A stretch of DNA of 64,000 nt from JAIBJN01 sp963842305 (lineage in GTDB: Bacteria > Actinomycetota > Thermoleophilia > Gaiellales > Gaiellaceae). The notes beneath the pieces are model-generated. The model was not told the origin of the DNA and did not search any database. It was given only the letters and a program-made list of their open reading frames with translations. Below are positions 53,739 through 62,684 of the stretch, one piece after another. The stretch covers positions 558,001-622,000 of the forward strand of contig CAWJFW010000002.1 in NCBI GenBank assembly GCA_963842305.1, given 5' to 3'. The position numbers and the translations under genes were made by a program. Each line of letters begins with the position of its first letter. Within the stretch, counting starts at the first letter, position 1.

Positions 53739-54860
53739 AGCGCCGAGACCGTCGTCGTCGGAGCCGGCATCGCCGGCTGCGCGGCGGCACGTGCCCTCGC
53801 GGCCGCCGGGGAGAGCGTCCTCGTGGTCGACCGGGGCGGAATCGGCGCCGGTGCCTCGGGGCGAAACGGCGGCTTTCTCTTCCGCCAGCCGGCCGGCTGG
53901 ATCGGCGAGCTCCTCGGCGAGGCGATCGAGTGGTATCGCGAGCTCGAGGCCGAGGGCCCGGTTCCGCTCGACCTCCGGGCATGGCCCATGCTGCTCCTTG
54001 CCATCGAGCAGTCGGAGCTTCCGCATGCGCGCGCGTACGCCGGCGCGGTCGGCGGCGAGGAGGTCGATCTTCGGGAGGATCCCTGGCTCGCGGACGATCT
54101 TGCAGGAGGCTTCATCGTCGAGGGCGGTGTCACGCTGGACGCGATGGGGGCGACGACCGCGGCGGCAGAGTCGGCCCGCCGGGCCGGAGCCCGGTTCGCC
54201 CTCGGATGTGAGGCGAAACGGATCCTCGTCTCCGCCGGACGAGTCGAAGGGCTCGCCACCGACGACGGCGTCGTCGACTCTGGGCGGGTCGTCGTCGCCG
54301 CCGGGCCGCGACTGCGCTTCCTTCTCCGGACCGCCGGTGTCGACCTACCGATCTCGTCGTCGCGCGGTTGGCTCCTCGAAACGGGCGCAGTCGATCCGCC
54401 CCCGCCGTATGCGATCGAGCAGGCTGCCTGGCCGGAACAGGAGGAGATGGGCCGTCTTCTCGCCGATCCGACACTCGGCGAGGTCGCCGGCGGGGCCACG
54501 GAGGAGCCCGGGCTGATTTCGCTCCTTCTCGGTGGCCGGCCTGCCGGACACTGTCTGATCGGGACGTCACTCGGACGGTCGCTTCTCGAGGAGCCCGAGG
54601 GCCCGGAGACCGTGCGTAGGCTCGCGGAGCGCGCCGTCCGCGTGGCGCCGCATCTTGCGGGAGTGCCGGTCGTCGCATCCTGGTCGGGCCGGCGGGCGAT
54701 GACGCCTGACGGCCTGCCGGTCGTCGGGCCCGTCGGCGGTATCGACGGGCTCGAGGTGATCGGCGGGCTCTCGTCGATCGGAATGATCACGGGCCCCGGG
54801 ATCGCGCGCCGGCTGGCCGAACGCGACCCAGGGCCGTTCGCGGCCGAGCGCCTGGCGTGA
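53739..54860 (+). CDS. FAD-dependent oxidoreductase (DAO family), start unresolved
   Basis: About 370 residues of the D-amino acid/glycine oxidase-like family. The FAD motif VVVGAGIAGCAAARALAAAG opens the protein; further blocks are GIGAGASGRNGG, LDAMGATTAAAESARRAGA and WSGRRAMTPDGLPVVGPVGG. No ATG, GTG or TTG stands in frame before the FAD motif. The first such codon, GTG 53823, would remove it. Either CTG 53691 or an indel-masked start is used, and the left coordinate is the start of homology. Its stop overlaps the next gene (GTGA). Confidence 0.75.
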   Translation, partial: SAETVVVGAGIAGCAAARALAAAGESVLVVDRGGIGAGASGRNGGFLFRQPAGWIGELLGEAIEWYRELEAEGPVPLDLRAWPMLLLAIEQSELPHARAYAGAVGGEEVDLREDPWLADDLAGGFIVEGGVTLDAMGATTAAAESARRAGARFALGCEAKRILVSAGRVEGLATDDGVVDSGRVVVAAGPRLRFLLRTAGVDLPISSSRGWLLETGAVDPPPPYAIEQAAWPEQEEMGRLLADPTLGEVAGGATEEPGLISLLLGGRPAGHCLIGTSLGRSLLEEPEGPETVRRLAERAVRVAPHLAGVPVVASWSGRRAMTPDGLPVVGPVGGIDGLEVIGGLSSIGMITGPGIARRLAERDPGPFAAERLA

Positions 54861-55786
54861 TCCGCCCGTTCGAAGCGGCGGATGGCGAGGCCGTCGCCCG
54901 GCTCCTCCTGGACGACGTCGTCGAGCACGCGCTGACCGGCGCAGGCGTCCGTCACTGGCTCGCGAGCCAGCCCGCACGGGCGCACGCCCGCTCGTGGGTC
55001 GCCGTGAAGGAAGGGAGGGTGGTCGGCTGGTCGCGCGCCAGGCTGCAGTGGGCGACGAGCGCCGCGGGCGTCGCAGAGTTCTGGGCGTTCGTGGCACCCG
55101 CACGCCGCCGGTCCGGGCTCGGCGCCGAGCTCTTCGATACGGCCCTCCGGCACCTCACAACCCTCGCGGCCCGGTCGATCGAATCCTGGTCGAGTGACGA
55201 AGACGGCCGTAACTTCCTCGGCGACCGCGGATTCAGACCGGTTCGCACGCAGCGCGTCCTCCGTCTCGGGCTGGCCACCGCGGATCTCGCCGACTACCCC
55301 CGGCTGCTGGCCGAGAAGGAGGCCGACGGCTACTCGGTTGTCGCCCTCGCGGCGGTCGCGGACCGAACGCGCGAGCTCCATGCGCTCGACGCCTCCGCCA
55401 CCGCCGACGTCCCGGCGTCGTACGCGGATGACGACTTCCGCTACGAGGACTGGCTCGAGGAGACGCTGGCGCATCCCCAGCTCTCGCTCGACGGCAGCGC
55501 GGTCGTGCTGTTCGGCGGCGAGCCGGTCGCCTACGCACTCCTGCACGTCGATCCGGGTACGAACCTCGCCGCCAACGAGATGACCGGCACGCGGGCCGAT
55601 CGTCGCCGGCGAAGGCTCGCCCGGCTGGCGAAGCTCGCAACGATCGCCTGGGCCCGGGAGAACGGCTTCGAGGCGATCCTGACGTCCACCGACGGCGAGA
55701 ACCTGCCCATGCTGGGCTTGAACGAGAGCCTCGGCTACGAAACGGTCACCATCGAGACCGAGTACCTCCTGGAGGATCTACGATAG
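54857..55786 (+). CDS. Double GNAT-domain acetyltransferase
   Basis: 309 residues with two GNAT folds. The first (about 1-150) has FWAFVAPARRRSGLGAELFD, the acetyl-CoA pyrophosphate loop. The second (about 160-309) has MTGTRADRRRRRLARLAKLATIAWARENGF in the same position, and ENLPMLGLNESLGY as the C-terminal beta-alpha part. Such tandem enzymes include mycothiol synthase-like and antibiotic-modifying proteins; the substrate is unknown. The GTG overlaps the oxidoreductase stop. Confidence 0.78.
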   Translation: MIRPFEAADGEAVARLLLDDVVEHALTGAGVRHWLASQPARAHARSWVAVKEGRVVGWSRARLQWATSAAGVAEFWAFVAPARRRSGLGAELFDTALRHLTTLAARSIESWSSDEDGRNFLGDRGFRPVRTQRVLRLGLATADLADYPRLLAEKEADGYSVVALAAVADRTRELHALDASATADVPASYADDDFRYEDWLEETLAHPQLSLDGSAVVLFGGEPVAYALLHVDPGTNLAANEMTGTRADRRRRRLARLAKLATIAWARENGFEAILTSTDGENLPMLGLNESLGYETVTIETEYLLEDLR

Positions 55787-55790
55787 GCAG

Positions 55791-56168
55791 GTGGATCCGC
55801 TGGTAGAGCCGATCGAGGGCGCCGATCGCCGGGAGGTGGGTGGGGCGACCGTCGAGATCGTCAAGGCCGGGAACGGCCGGGTGAAGCGGGCGATCTATCC
55901 GCCCGGCTTTCGCTGGTCGACGCACATGCGTCCGACGGTGCGGAGCGAACGCTGTATGCACGCTCATGTCGGCTTCCTCGCCCGCGGCCGCATCCAGGGC
56001 GAGTACGAGGACGGATGCACGTTCGACTTCACCGCGCCCCAGGTGGTCACGATCGACCCGGGCCACGACGCCTGGGTGGTCGGCGACGAGGAGGCCGTGC
56101 TGATCCAGTTCGACTCCGAGGAGGGCACGGCGCGCCGCTTCGGCCTCCCTTCCGAGCACAGCCACTAG
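55791..56168 (+). CDS. Cupin-like small protein
   Basis: 125 residues with a single cupin barrel: IYPPGFRWSTHMRPTV, CMHAHVGFLARGRIQGEYEDG (H-x-H like metal ligands), then VTIDPGHDAWVVGDEEAVLIQF. Metal binding is likely; the reaction is unknown. GTG start, 4 nt after the GNAT stop, with GGAGG at 55771-55775. Confidence 0.75.
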   Translation: MDPLVEPIEGADRREVGGATVEIVKAGNGRVKRAIYPPGFRWSTHMRPTVRSERCMHAHVGFLARGRIQGEYEDGCTFDFTAPQVVTIDPGHDAWVVGDEEAVLIQFDSEEGTARRFGLPSEHSH

Positions 56169-56181
56169 CCTTCCTTGCGCC

Positions 56182-56782
56182 GTGTTCGAGTCGCTGACCG
56201 AGTACGTCTCGGGGTCTCCGTGGACGTACCTGTTCCTCTTCGCCGTCGCCGCTCTCGACGCGATCATCCCCTTCGTGCCGAGCGAGACCTCGGTGATCCT
56301 GGCCGGGGTGCTCGCCTCGACCGGCGACCTCAACCTTGGCTCTCGTGATCCTCTTCGCCGCCGCGGGTGCCATCGCGGGCGACAACGGCTCCTACTGGAT
56401 CGGGCGCAAGGTCGGCCATCGCTTCGTCGATCACTTCTTCAAGGGCGAGCGGCGCAAACAGGTGGACTGGGCCCACCGCCAGGTGGAGGAACGAGGCGGC
56501 TATCTCATCATCATCGGCCGCTTCATCCCCGGCGGCCGGATCGTCGTCACGCTCTCCTGCGGCATGCTCGAGATGCCGTGGCGCAGGTTCATCGCATTCG
56601 ACGTGGTCGCGGGGCTGGTATGGGCCACCTATGCGGCGATGCTCGGCTACGTGGGCGGCCGGACGTTCGAGGAGAAGCCGTTCCGCGGCTTCTTGCTCGC
56701 CTTCGCCGTCGCGCTGGCCGTCGCGGGCGTGATCGAGGCGTATCGGTGGTATCGGAGGCGCCGTGCCGTCGCTGACAGCTGA
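56182..56782 (+). CDS. DedA-family membrane protein, one frame break
   Basis: About 200 residues with the DedA/SNARE-associated pattern: AALDAIIPFVPSETSVILAGVLAS, GDNGSYWIGRKVGHRFVDHFF, and GRFIPGGRIVVTLSCGMLEMPWRRF. DedA proteins translocate lipid carriers such as undecaprenyl phosphate and support membrane homeostasis. The frame shifts near 56336 within AACCTTGGC; removing one T restores DLNLALVILFAAAGAIAG. The intact part is 56336-56782. GTG start, with a weak TAGCCT element before it. Confidence 0.82.
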
Positions 56783-57955
56783 TCTCGAGTCGGCCGCGCA
56801 GATCGGGTCAGACCCGCGCGGCGGAATCAGCCGCTTTGCGTGGACGCCCGAGCTCGCCGAGGCGAACGCGTGGCTGGCGGAGCGCCTTGCCGAGCTGGAG
56901 CTTGCCGTCGAGCTCGACCCGCCGGCAACGTCATCGGTCGCTGGGAGGCGGGCAAGGGTAAGGCGGTGCTTCTCGGCTCGCACCTGGACACGGTGCCCTG
57001 CGGGGGCAGGTACGACGGCGCTCTCGGCGTCCTCGCAGCGCTCGACGTCGTGCGGCGACTGAAGGCCGAGGGCGTCGAGCCGAAGAGGCCAGTTTGGGTC
57101 GCCTCCTTCAACGACGAGGAGGGGGCCCGCTTCCAGACGGGGATGCTGGGCAGCCGCGCGTTCTGCGGCGACTGCGACCTCGAAGACTGGGGCCGTCGCG
57201 GCGTCGCCGCGGCGATGGCCGAAGCGGGTTTCGACTTCGCCCGGCTCGCGGACGCACGCAGAACCGACGAGGTGGGCGCGTATCTGGAGCTCCACATCGA
57301 GCAGGGCCCAGTGCTTGAGCGTGCCGGCGTCGATCTTGGCATCGTCACGGCGATCACCGGGATGCTCGGCTTCCGAGCTCGTTTCCTGGGCGAGGCGAAC
57401 CATGCCGGAACGACGCCGATGGAGCTTCGCCGAGACGCGCTTGCCGGCGCGGCGCGGGCGGTGCTCGCTCTGCGTGACGAGGCACGTTCGAGCGGCAACA
57501 TGACTGCCAACGTCGGGGTCATCTCGGCGGAGCCGGGGGGATTCAACGTCGTGCCGGGCGTCGCGGAGCTCACGATCGACGTCCGCTCGGCGACGCCGGA
57601 GGGTTTTGCGCGCCTGGAGCCGCTCGTGCGCGGGGAGCTCGAGCGGATCGCAGGCGAGGAAGAGCTCGGGCTGGAGCTTCACGAGACGCACCGCAAGCAG
57701 CCGGTCGCGCTCGACGCCGACCTGCAGGACCGGTTGGAGGAGGCGGCCGGGGAGGAGGGCGCGACGAGCCTGCGTCTGCCCAGCGGCGCGGGGCACGACG
57801 CCATGGTTCTCGCGCACCATGTCCCGGCGGCGATGCTCTTCGTGCCCAGCCGCGGCGGCCTCAGCCACACGCCCGACGAGTACTCGTCACCCGAGCACTG
57901 CGAGCTGGGAGCCCGCGTGCTCGCGCGAACGGTGCGCCGCCTCGTCGGCGCCTAG
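56763..57955 (+). CDS. M20-family amidohydrolase (carbamoylase/allantoate type), one frame break
   Basis: About 397 residues. Zn-binding motifs: LGSHLDTVPCGGRYDGALGV, SFNDEEGARF, LELHIEQGPVLE and GAGHDAMVLAHHV, plus the dimerisation part GNMTANVGVISAEPGG, typical of N-carbamoyl-L-amino acid and allantoate/ureidoglycolate hydrolases. The first ~54 residues are in another frame from 56763; the shift is near 56925 (DPP/AGNVIG). It overlaps the DedA 3' end. Suggests use of carbamoyl amino acids or purine breakdown products as nitrogen sources. Confidence 0.85.
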
Positions 57956-58003
57956 AACGTCGCTCATCCAACGAGGACGACGCCGTCGTCTCCCAGGTCG
58001 GTA

Positions 58004-59170
58004 ATGATTCTCGGCGTGAGTCCGCGCACGCGCTCGATTCTGGCCTGGGTCCTCTTCGTCCTCGGGACGCTGATCGTCTTCGTCGGCTCGCTCACGCTCT
58101 GGGTCAAGCGTCAGGCCCTCGACACGGATTCCTGGGTCAACACGAGCTCGAACCTCCTCGAGAACGACGATGTCCGCGAGGCGCTATCCGTGTACATCGT
58201 CGACCAGCTCTACGCGAGCGGCGACCCGCAGGCGGTCCTGGAGCAGCGGCTTCCACCGAACCTGCAGGGGCTCGCCGGCCCGATTGCCGGAGCTCTTCGC
58301 CAGCCGGCCGTCGAAGGCATCGACCGGCTCCTGCAACGCCCCCGGGTTCAGGCCCTCTGGGAGGACGTCAACCGGGTCGCACACCAGGAGCTGCTTGCCG
58401 TGCTCAACGACGACACGCGCGGAAACATCACCACTGGGAGTGGGACGGTCACCCTGAACCTGCGCACGCTCGTCGTCAACATCGGAACCGAGCTGGGCTT
58501 CGGGGAGGAGCTCGACGCACGCTTGCCGCCGAATGCGGGACAGATCGTGATCCTGCAGTCCGATCAGCTCGAGGCGGCACAGAACGGGGTCAAGGCGATC
58601 AAGTGGATGAGCGCGCTCGTGATCGTGATCGCCCTGGCCTGCTACGCGGGAGCCATCTGGCTCGCCCGCGGCCGGCGGTCGATGCTTCGCAACGTGGGTA
58701 CGGCACTCCTCGTCGTCGGCATCCTGCTGCTCGTCGTCCGGAAGGTGGTCGGAAACTACATCACGGACGCCCTCGCCTCGGGCGAGTCCGTCCGCGACGC
58801 GGTCGACTCGAGCTGGCTGATCGGCACGAGCCTGCTCAGCGAGGTGGCCTGGGCGCTGATCATCTACGGCGTTGTCATCCTGATCGGGACCTTGCTCGCC
58901 GGGCCGTGGCGCTACGCGGTCCGCGCGCGCCGGGCGATCGGGCCAACCCTGCGCGACCACGCCGGGCTCGCTTGGGGCGCTCTGGCGGTCGTCTACCTGT
59001 TGCTGGTTCTCTGGGGCCCGGTCCCCGCGCTGCGCAACTGGGTGGGAGTGCTCGTGCTCGCAGGGCTGGTCGCGCTCGGGTTCGAAGCGTTCAGGAGGGT
59101 GACGATCGGCGAGCTCGGACCGGGCGACTCCTCGCCGCCTCCGAGTACGCCCTCTGCGCCGGCTGCCTGA
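58004..59170 (+). CDS. Conserved actinobacterial integral membrane protein
   Basis: 388 residues: helix 1 at residues 10-35, then a ~170-residue outside domain (WVNTSSNLLENDDVREALSVYIVDQLY, HQELLAVLNDDT, LGFGEELDARLP), then helices near 202, 230, 285 and 330-360, and a Pro/Ser-rich tail. The layout is common in actinobacteria but without assigned function. GTG 58016 is another start, 8 nt after TAATGA. Confidence 0.65.
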   Translation: MILGVSPRTRSILAWVLFVLGTLIVFVGSLTLWVKRQALDTDSWVNTSSNLLENDDVREALSVYIVDQLYASGDPQAVLEQRLPPNLQGLAGPIAGALRQPAVEGIDRLLQRPRVQALWEDVNRVAHQELLAVLNDDTRGNITTGSGTVTLNLRTLVVNIGTELGFGEELDARLPPNAGQIVILQSDQLEAAQNGVKAIKWMSALVIVIALACYAGAIWLARGRRSMLRNVGTALLVVGILLLVVRKVVGNYITDALASGESVRDAVDSSWLIGTSLLSEVAWALIIYGVVILIGTLLAGPWRYAVRARRAIGPTLRDHAGLAWGALAVVYLLLVLWGPVPALRNWVGVLVLAGLVALGFEAFRRVTIGELGPGDSSPPPSTPSAPAA

Positions 59171-59187
59171 GCCCGAAGCTCAGCGGG

Positions 59188-59358
59188 CTAGTGACCGCAG
59201 CGGCAGACCCGCTCGCCGAGGTACCGGCGCTCGAGCTTGAGCCCGCAGCCGCCGCAGGTCGGCGGGAGGACGCGCGTGTAGACCAGTACCGCGCGCGCCA
59301 CGATGCCCCAGACGAGGAAGCTTACGAGGGCGAAGGAAAGCGGCATGTCCCGCGGCAT
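59188..59358 (-). CDS. 56-residue membrane protein with a C-terminal zinc ribbon
   Basis: A membrane helix (LSFALVSFLVWGIVARAVLVY) is followed by CGGCG (C35, C38) and VCRCGH (C52, C54, H56), the four-cysteine pattern of a zinc ribbon. ATG 59358; TAG 59190-59188. Not seen in routine long-frame searches because it is short. It lies just after the convergent membrane gene. Function unknown; such short ribbons often anchor to partners at the membrane. Confidence 0.55.
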   Translation of the reverse strand: MPRDMPLSFALVSFLVWGIVARAVLVYTRVLPPTCGGCGLKLERRYLGERVCRCGH

Positions 59359-59403
59359 AGATCCCCTATCGGCCGGCGCTCGTCAGTCCCTTAGACCCAA
59401 CAC

Positions 59404-59409
59404 TACAAT
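59404..59409 (+). promoter_or_regulatory. -10 element, leaderless start
   Basis: TACAAT, a near-consensus -10, followed by 7 nt and the GTG at 59417. It includes the ATG at 59408, making that ATG an unlikely start. Confidence 0.5.
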
Positions 59410-59416
59410 GGGTGGC

Positions 59417-59659
59417 GTGGGGTGGATCGCCATCGGACTCCTCGTCGCCGCCGTCCTCGTCGTCGTCGGGGCGGAGTGGCCGAAGCTGTCCGATCGGGTC
59501 GGCGCCGACGCCTGGGCAGCCCGCTCTCGAAGGCGCCGCAAGGAGAAGCTGACGCTCATCCAGGGCGACGAGGAAGACGACGAGTTCGTGAAGAGCGTCG
59601 AGCGAGATCTGGCCGACCTGCCGGTGCTCGACGAGCACGAAGACCGCCCGCGCCGGTAG
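59417..59659 (+). CDS. Small membrane protein with charged tail
   Basis: 80 residues: one N-terminal helix (GWIAIGLLVAAVLVVVGAEW) and an acidic/basic cytosolic tail (RRRRKEKLTLIQGDEEDDEFV). No family recognised. GTG 59417 is chosen over ATG 59408 because the TACAAT -10 overlaps the latter. Confidence 0.55.
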   Translation: MGWIAIGLLVAAVLVVVGAEWPKLSDRVGADAWAARSRRRRKEKLTLIQGDEEDDEFVKSVERDLADLPVLDEHEDRPRR

Positions 59660-59752
59660 GAGGGTTTGGCGGAACGTCGCTCGGCGGCAACAGTCGTCTG
59701 TTTCGGCGAACACTCCTAGCCGGCAGGGACGCGGGCTACACTTGCGTTCCGC

Positions 59753-59836
59753 GCGGATGTGGCGGAATTGGTAGACGCGCACGGTTCAGGTCCGTGTGGG
59801 CGCAAGCCCGTGGAGGTTCAAGTCCTCTCATCCGCA
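59753..59836 (+). tRNA. tRNA-Leu (CAG anticodon)
   Basis: 84 nt, class II. Acceptor GCGGATG (59753-59759) pairs with CATCCGC (59829-59835), discriminator A; anticodon stem CACGG/CCGTG with loop TT-CAG-GT (anticodon 59787-59789); long variable arm (GGGCGCAAGCCC region); T-loop GGTTCAAGTCC. CCA is not encoded. An integrase gene begins 30 nt beyond the 3' end. Confidence 0.96.
59814..59836 (+). other. Presumed integration site at the tRNA-Leu 3' end
   Basis: The T-arm and acceptor 3' end of tRNA-Leu adjoin a tyrosine integrase whose 3' end faces them, the usual arrangement for integration into tRNA genes. No second copy of this 3' end was found in the rest of the window, so the other junction lies beyond it or is lost. 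Confidence 0.4.
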
Positions 59837-59865
59837 TATGCCCGCTGAGCAGGGATTTCGGGCGG

Positions 59866-60963
59866 TTAGCGGCCCGCCTGGTCCACAGTGAGTCCACGAA
59901 CGTCGTCGTAGGCATCGAGGAGGCCGCGCAAATAATCCTCGCTGTCGGGTAGCAGGTGCCCGTATGTGGCGTCGATCTGCGCGACGCTAGTGCCCATGAT
60001 CCGGGCGAGGTAGAAAAGCTGCACGCCGCCGGCTATCGCCCAGGAAGCGAAGGTGTGGCGGCAGTCGTAGATGCGGCGGTGCTCGATCCCTGCGGCCCGG
60101 AGCGCAGGTGTCCAGACGCGCCAGCGCCACTTGTTGTCGTCGATGTAGCCGCCGCGGGCAGCCGGCAAGAGGAGAGGAGTATCGAGTCGCGGGGGGAGGC
60201 TACGGAGCGCGTCGACGACGCGGGCTCGAAGCGGCACCCGCCGGCGTTGCCGTGAGCTTTTCTTTGGCTCCTTCAACACGCGCTGCGAGTAGACACGCTC
60301 GATGCTGAGAACACCGGCGTCGAGATCGACATCGCGGCGCTCGAGCGCGAAAAGCTCCTCAGGCCGCAGCCCGGTGCCGACGAGCACGATCGGAATCGCC
60401 GCGTAGCGCGGGTCCATCTCGGCCGCGATTGCCTCGACCTCCTCCCACGACTGAAAGGGGCGTTGCTCGTTGCGCGTGGCGGCACGGGTGTTCCTGATCC
60501 GGGTGCTCGGGTTCTGCTCGATCAGGTCCATGGCGACGGCGTAGGCGAGCACCTGACGGAAGGCCCGGAAGATGTAGTGGGCCGAGAGTGCGGGCAGCTG
60601 TGAGCGCCAGAGGTCGAGCTCGATCGGCTGCAGCGTCTCGATGCGGCGCTCCCCGAAGGCCGCGGTCGCATGTCGAAGTCGGGAGCGAAGTGTGCGTAGC
60701 GTCGCCTCGTCGACGCGATGCCGTGCGAGAAACGCCTCGACCAACTCGTCGACAGTCGAGAGCGGCAGTGCGGGGGCGTGCTTGTCGCCAAAACGGACCG
60801 CGTTCCTGCGCGCCGTCGCCTCCTCTGCCTCCTCGGTTGCGTAGTCAAGTGCTGCCGTCTTCGTCGGGAAGCCACCCCGCGTGCGCTGGCGGCCCTCCTC
60901 GTACCAGCCGGCCAGCCACTTGTCACCGCGTTTCCGCGCGAAGCCTCGCTGCCTAGCAGGCAT
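59866..60963 (-). CDS. int: Tyrosine-type site-specific integrase
   Basis: 365 residues: an Arm-binding N-terminal domain (FARKRGDKWLAGWYEEGRQ), a SAM-like core-binding domain (about 65-160, LVEAFLARHRVDEATLRTLRSRL), and the catalytic domain with the Arg in GTGLRPEELFAL, HRRIYDCRHTFASWAI (H-x-x-R) and YGHLL; the active-site Tyr is most likely in EDYLRGLLDAY. It excises and integrates an element at the tRNA-Leu end. ATG preceded by GAAGGAGGG. Confidence 0.92.
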   Translation of the reverse strand: MPARQRGFARKRGDKWLAGWYEEGRQRTRGGFPTKTAALDYATEEAEEATARRNAVRFGDKHAPALPLSTVDELVEAFLARHRVDEATLRTLRSRLRHATAAFGERRIETLQPIELDLWRSQLPALSAHYIFRAFRQVLAYAVAMDLIEQNPSTRIRNTRAATRNEQRPFQSWEEVEAIAAEMDPRYAAIPIVLVGTGLRPEELFALERRDVDLDAGVLSIERVYSQRVLKEPKKSSRQRRRVPLRARVVDALRSLPPRLDTPLLLPAARGGYIDDNKWRWRVWTPALRAAGIEHRRIYDCRHTFASWAIAGGVQLFYLARIMGTSVAQIDATYGHLLPDSEDYLRGLLDAYDDVRGLTVDQAGR

Positions 60964-60994
60964 ATCGTCCCTCCTTCGGGATCGCTGACGGCAC

Positions 60995-61240
60995 TTATCC
61001 TAATCCGGCCGGGCGTTTCGGTGGGATCGCTGACACTTTCCCTCCCGAGGCGTCCGGCTCTACTCGCCAGGACTCGAGCACGACCTCGATCTCAGAGAGG
61101 CGGAAGCGGACCGGCCCGCCCTTGCGGCCACCGAGCCGGAAGCCGGGCAGGCGGCCAGCCTCGAACCAGTCGAGGACGGTATTCGCCGACAGGCCGAGGA
61201 GCTCGGCGACCTCGCGGGCGGTGAGCAGACCTTCGCTCAC
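60995..61240 (-). CDS. xis: Excisionase / MerR-like helix-turn-helix protein
   Basis: 81 residues with an HTH_17 fold: LLTAREVAELLGLSANTVLDWFEAGRLPGFRLGGR, then VRFRLSEIEVVLES. Such proteins guide the direction of recombination (Xis/AlpA). The GTG start overlaps the DUF3631 gene stop (GTGA), and the gene precedes int by 31 nt. Standard order of integrated elements. Confidence 0.82.
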   Translation of the reverse strand: MSEGLLTAREVAELLGLSANTVLDWFEAGRLPGFRLGGRKGGPVRFRLSEIEVVLESWRVEPDASGGKVSAIPPKRPAGLG

Positions 61241-62530
61241 TCCGGCCGCGCCTTCCGCATCAGCATGTGTGTTTTCTCGCGCTCGAGCGCCTCTGCCGTG
61301 GTGACGTGACTGGCGCGGTGTGCGGCGAGAATGAAGTCGAGGAAGTCGCCGTCGTCGAGCGGAGTGCGGCCGTTCGTGCTCTCGCGTATACACGGAACAT
61401 CCGGAACATCTGAGGCTCCATGCGGTGCGGGTTGTTCTGTTTGTTCCGGTTGTTCCGTCACCACGCGAGCGGGTTGGAATCGCTCCCAGGCGTCGAGGAA
61501 GTCCTCGCGCTTGTAGCCCCACGCAGCCCTCTCTGAGGTCCGGACCTTCTGTGAGCGAATCCCGTAGGGCCGAAGCTTCTGCGCCAGTCGGCGTGGGGCG
61601 CTCCTGGAGGGCTCGTCCGTCCTCGGGTCGAGCCACCACTCGCCCCAGGGTGACTCCTCGAAGCCTGCCAGCGCCCGGATCAGATCAGCGGTGGCGATCC
61701 GCTCCGCCTGTCGCTCCTCGAACACGGCGCGAATGTCACCGAGGAGAAGAACGCCGAGCGAGGCTTCGTCCTCGCCGTCCGACGAGAGCGCGGTCGCGGC
61801 CCGCCGTGCCCGCGCCTCCCAGCCGGGGCCGGCGAGCTCGGCAATCGCAAGCAGCGGTCGCCAGACTTCGTTTACGCGGTCGCGGAGCCCCTCGATGCGC
61901 GGCGGTCTTGCCGCCCGCAGCGTCTCGAGCGCCTGCTCCGACCACGAGTCGAGCCACAGCCGCAGCTCATCGGCCTCCTCCAACTCGTCGGGGTAGAAGT
62001 CCTCCACCGGCTCGTCCGCCCGCCGGCGCGTGAGCTCGAGCCGGACGCAGCGGCTCTGAAGGGTCGACGGCAGCGAGCCAAGCCCAGCCAGCGCCTTCGC
62101 GCCGAAGACGGCGAAGTCCTCCAAGTTCGTGTTGCTTGTTGCCCCCCATCCGGTAGACGAGCTGCGCCTCGTCGGTAGCCGGCGTTCAGGAGCGAGCGTA
62201 GTCGTCCTTGTGCCCGGTCGCGTGCCTTCGCGCCGAAGATCGCGTCGACCTCGTCGAAGAAGAGCGTCGGGCTCTTCGCCGTCGATGCGCGGAAGAGCGC
62301 CGCGTCGCGAGATGTTCATCGTCGAGAGCGGCTCGCGGACGAGCTCGCGCAGCACCTCGAGCAGCCGCGTCTTGCCGCGACTCCGGCTCGGCCGAAGTGA
62401 CAAACAGGTAGGGCGTGGCGTGGGCAGCGTCGATCGTCCACGTGTGCGGAGTCCAAAGGGTGGCCGCCTTCGGTCGGTGCCCGATCAGCGCCCAAACCTT
62501 TGGAAGTCGGCGTCTCAGGGACCCTTTCGC
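61237..62530 (-). pseudogene. DUF3631 helicase/primase-like protein of the integrated element, frame broken and 5'-truncated
   Basis: Walker A is readable as SAEPESGKTRLLEVL, Walker B as SPTLFFDEVDAIFG, followed by GYRRGA, FAVFGAKALAGLGSLPSTLQSRCVRLEL and a long helical C-terminal part (DUF3631), typical of integrated plasmids and phages. At least three frame changes lie between 62120 and 62380. Homology at the N-terminal side fades near 62480 with no start codon found. From 61237 to about 62130 the frame is intact. Ends with ATPase-adjacent TEQPEQTEQP low complexity. Confidence 0.72.
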
Positions 62531-62684
62531 CTGCCCTCTAAGCAGCCGAGGAGCCTGGCGGTATCCCAGGAGGCGAGCCCGGGGTTTTAACCCGCGCGGC
62601 TGTACTAGGTGCGATTACACCCTCCCCAATGTAGGTCGCTGATTCAACCTGGCGCAGCAATGCGCGCTCAGGAAACCGGACGAG
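62531..62684. other. Non-coding stretch inside or beside the element
   Basis: No gene can be supported here. It has a GGGTTTTAACCC-like small inverted repeat near 62583 only. It may be the junction between element and older sequence. Confidence 0.4.

Noticed and set aside
61425..61475. Short tandem repeat (GTTGTTC-type) as a CRISPR or iteron
   Set aside because: It encodes TEQPEQTEQP low complexity in the helicase tail; no spacer-repeat structure.
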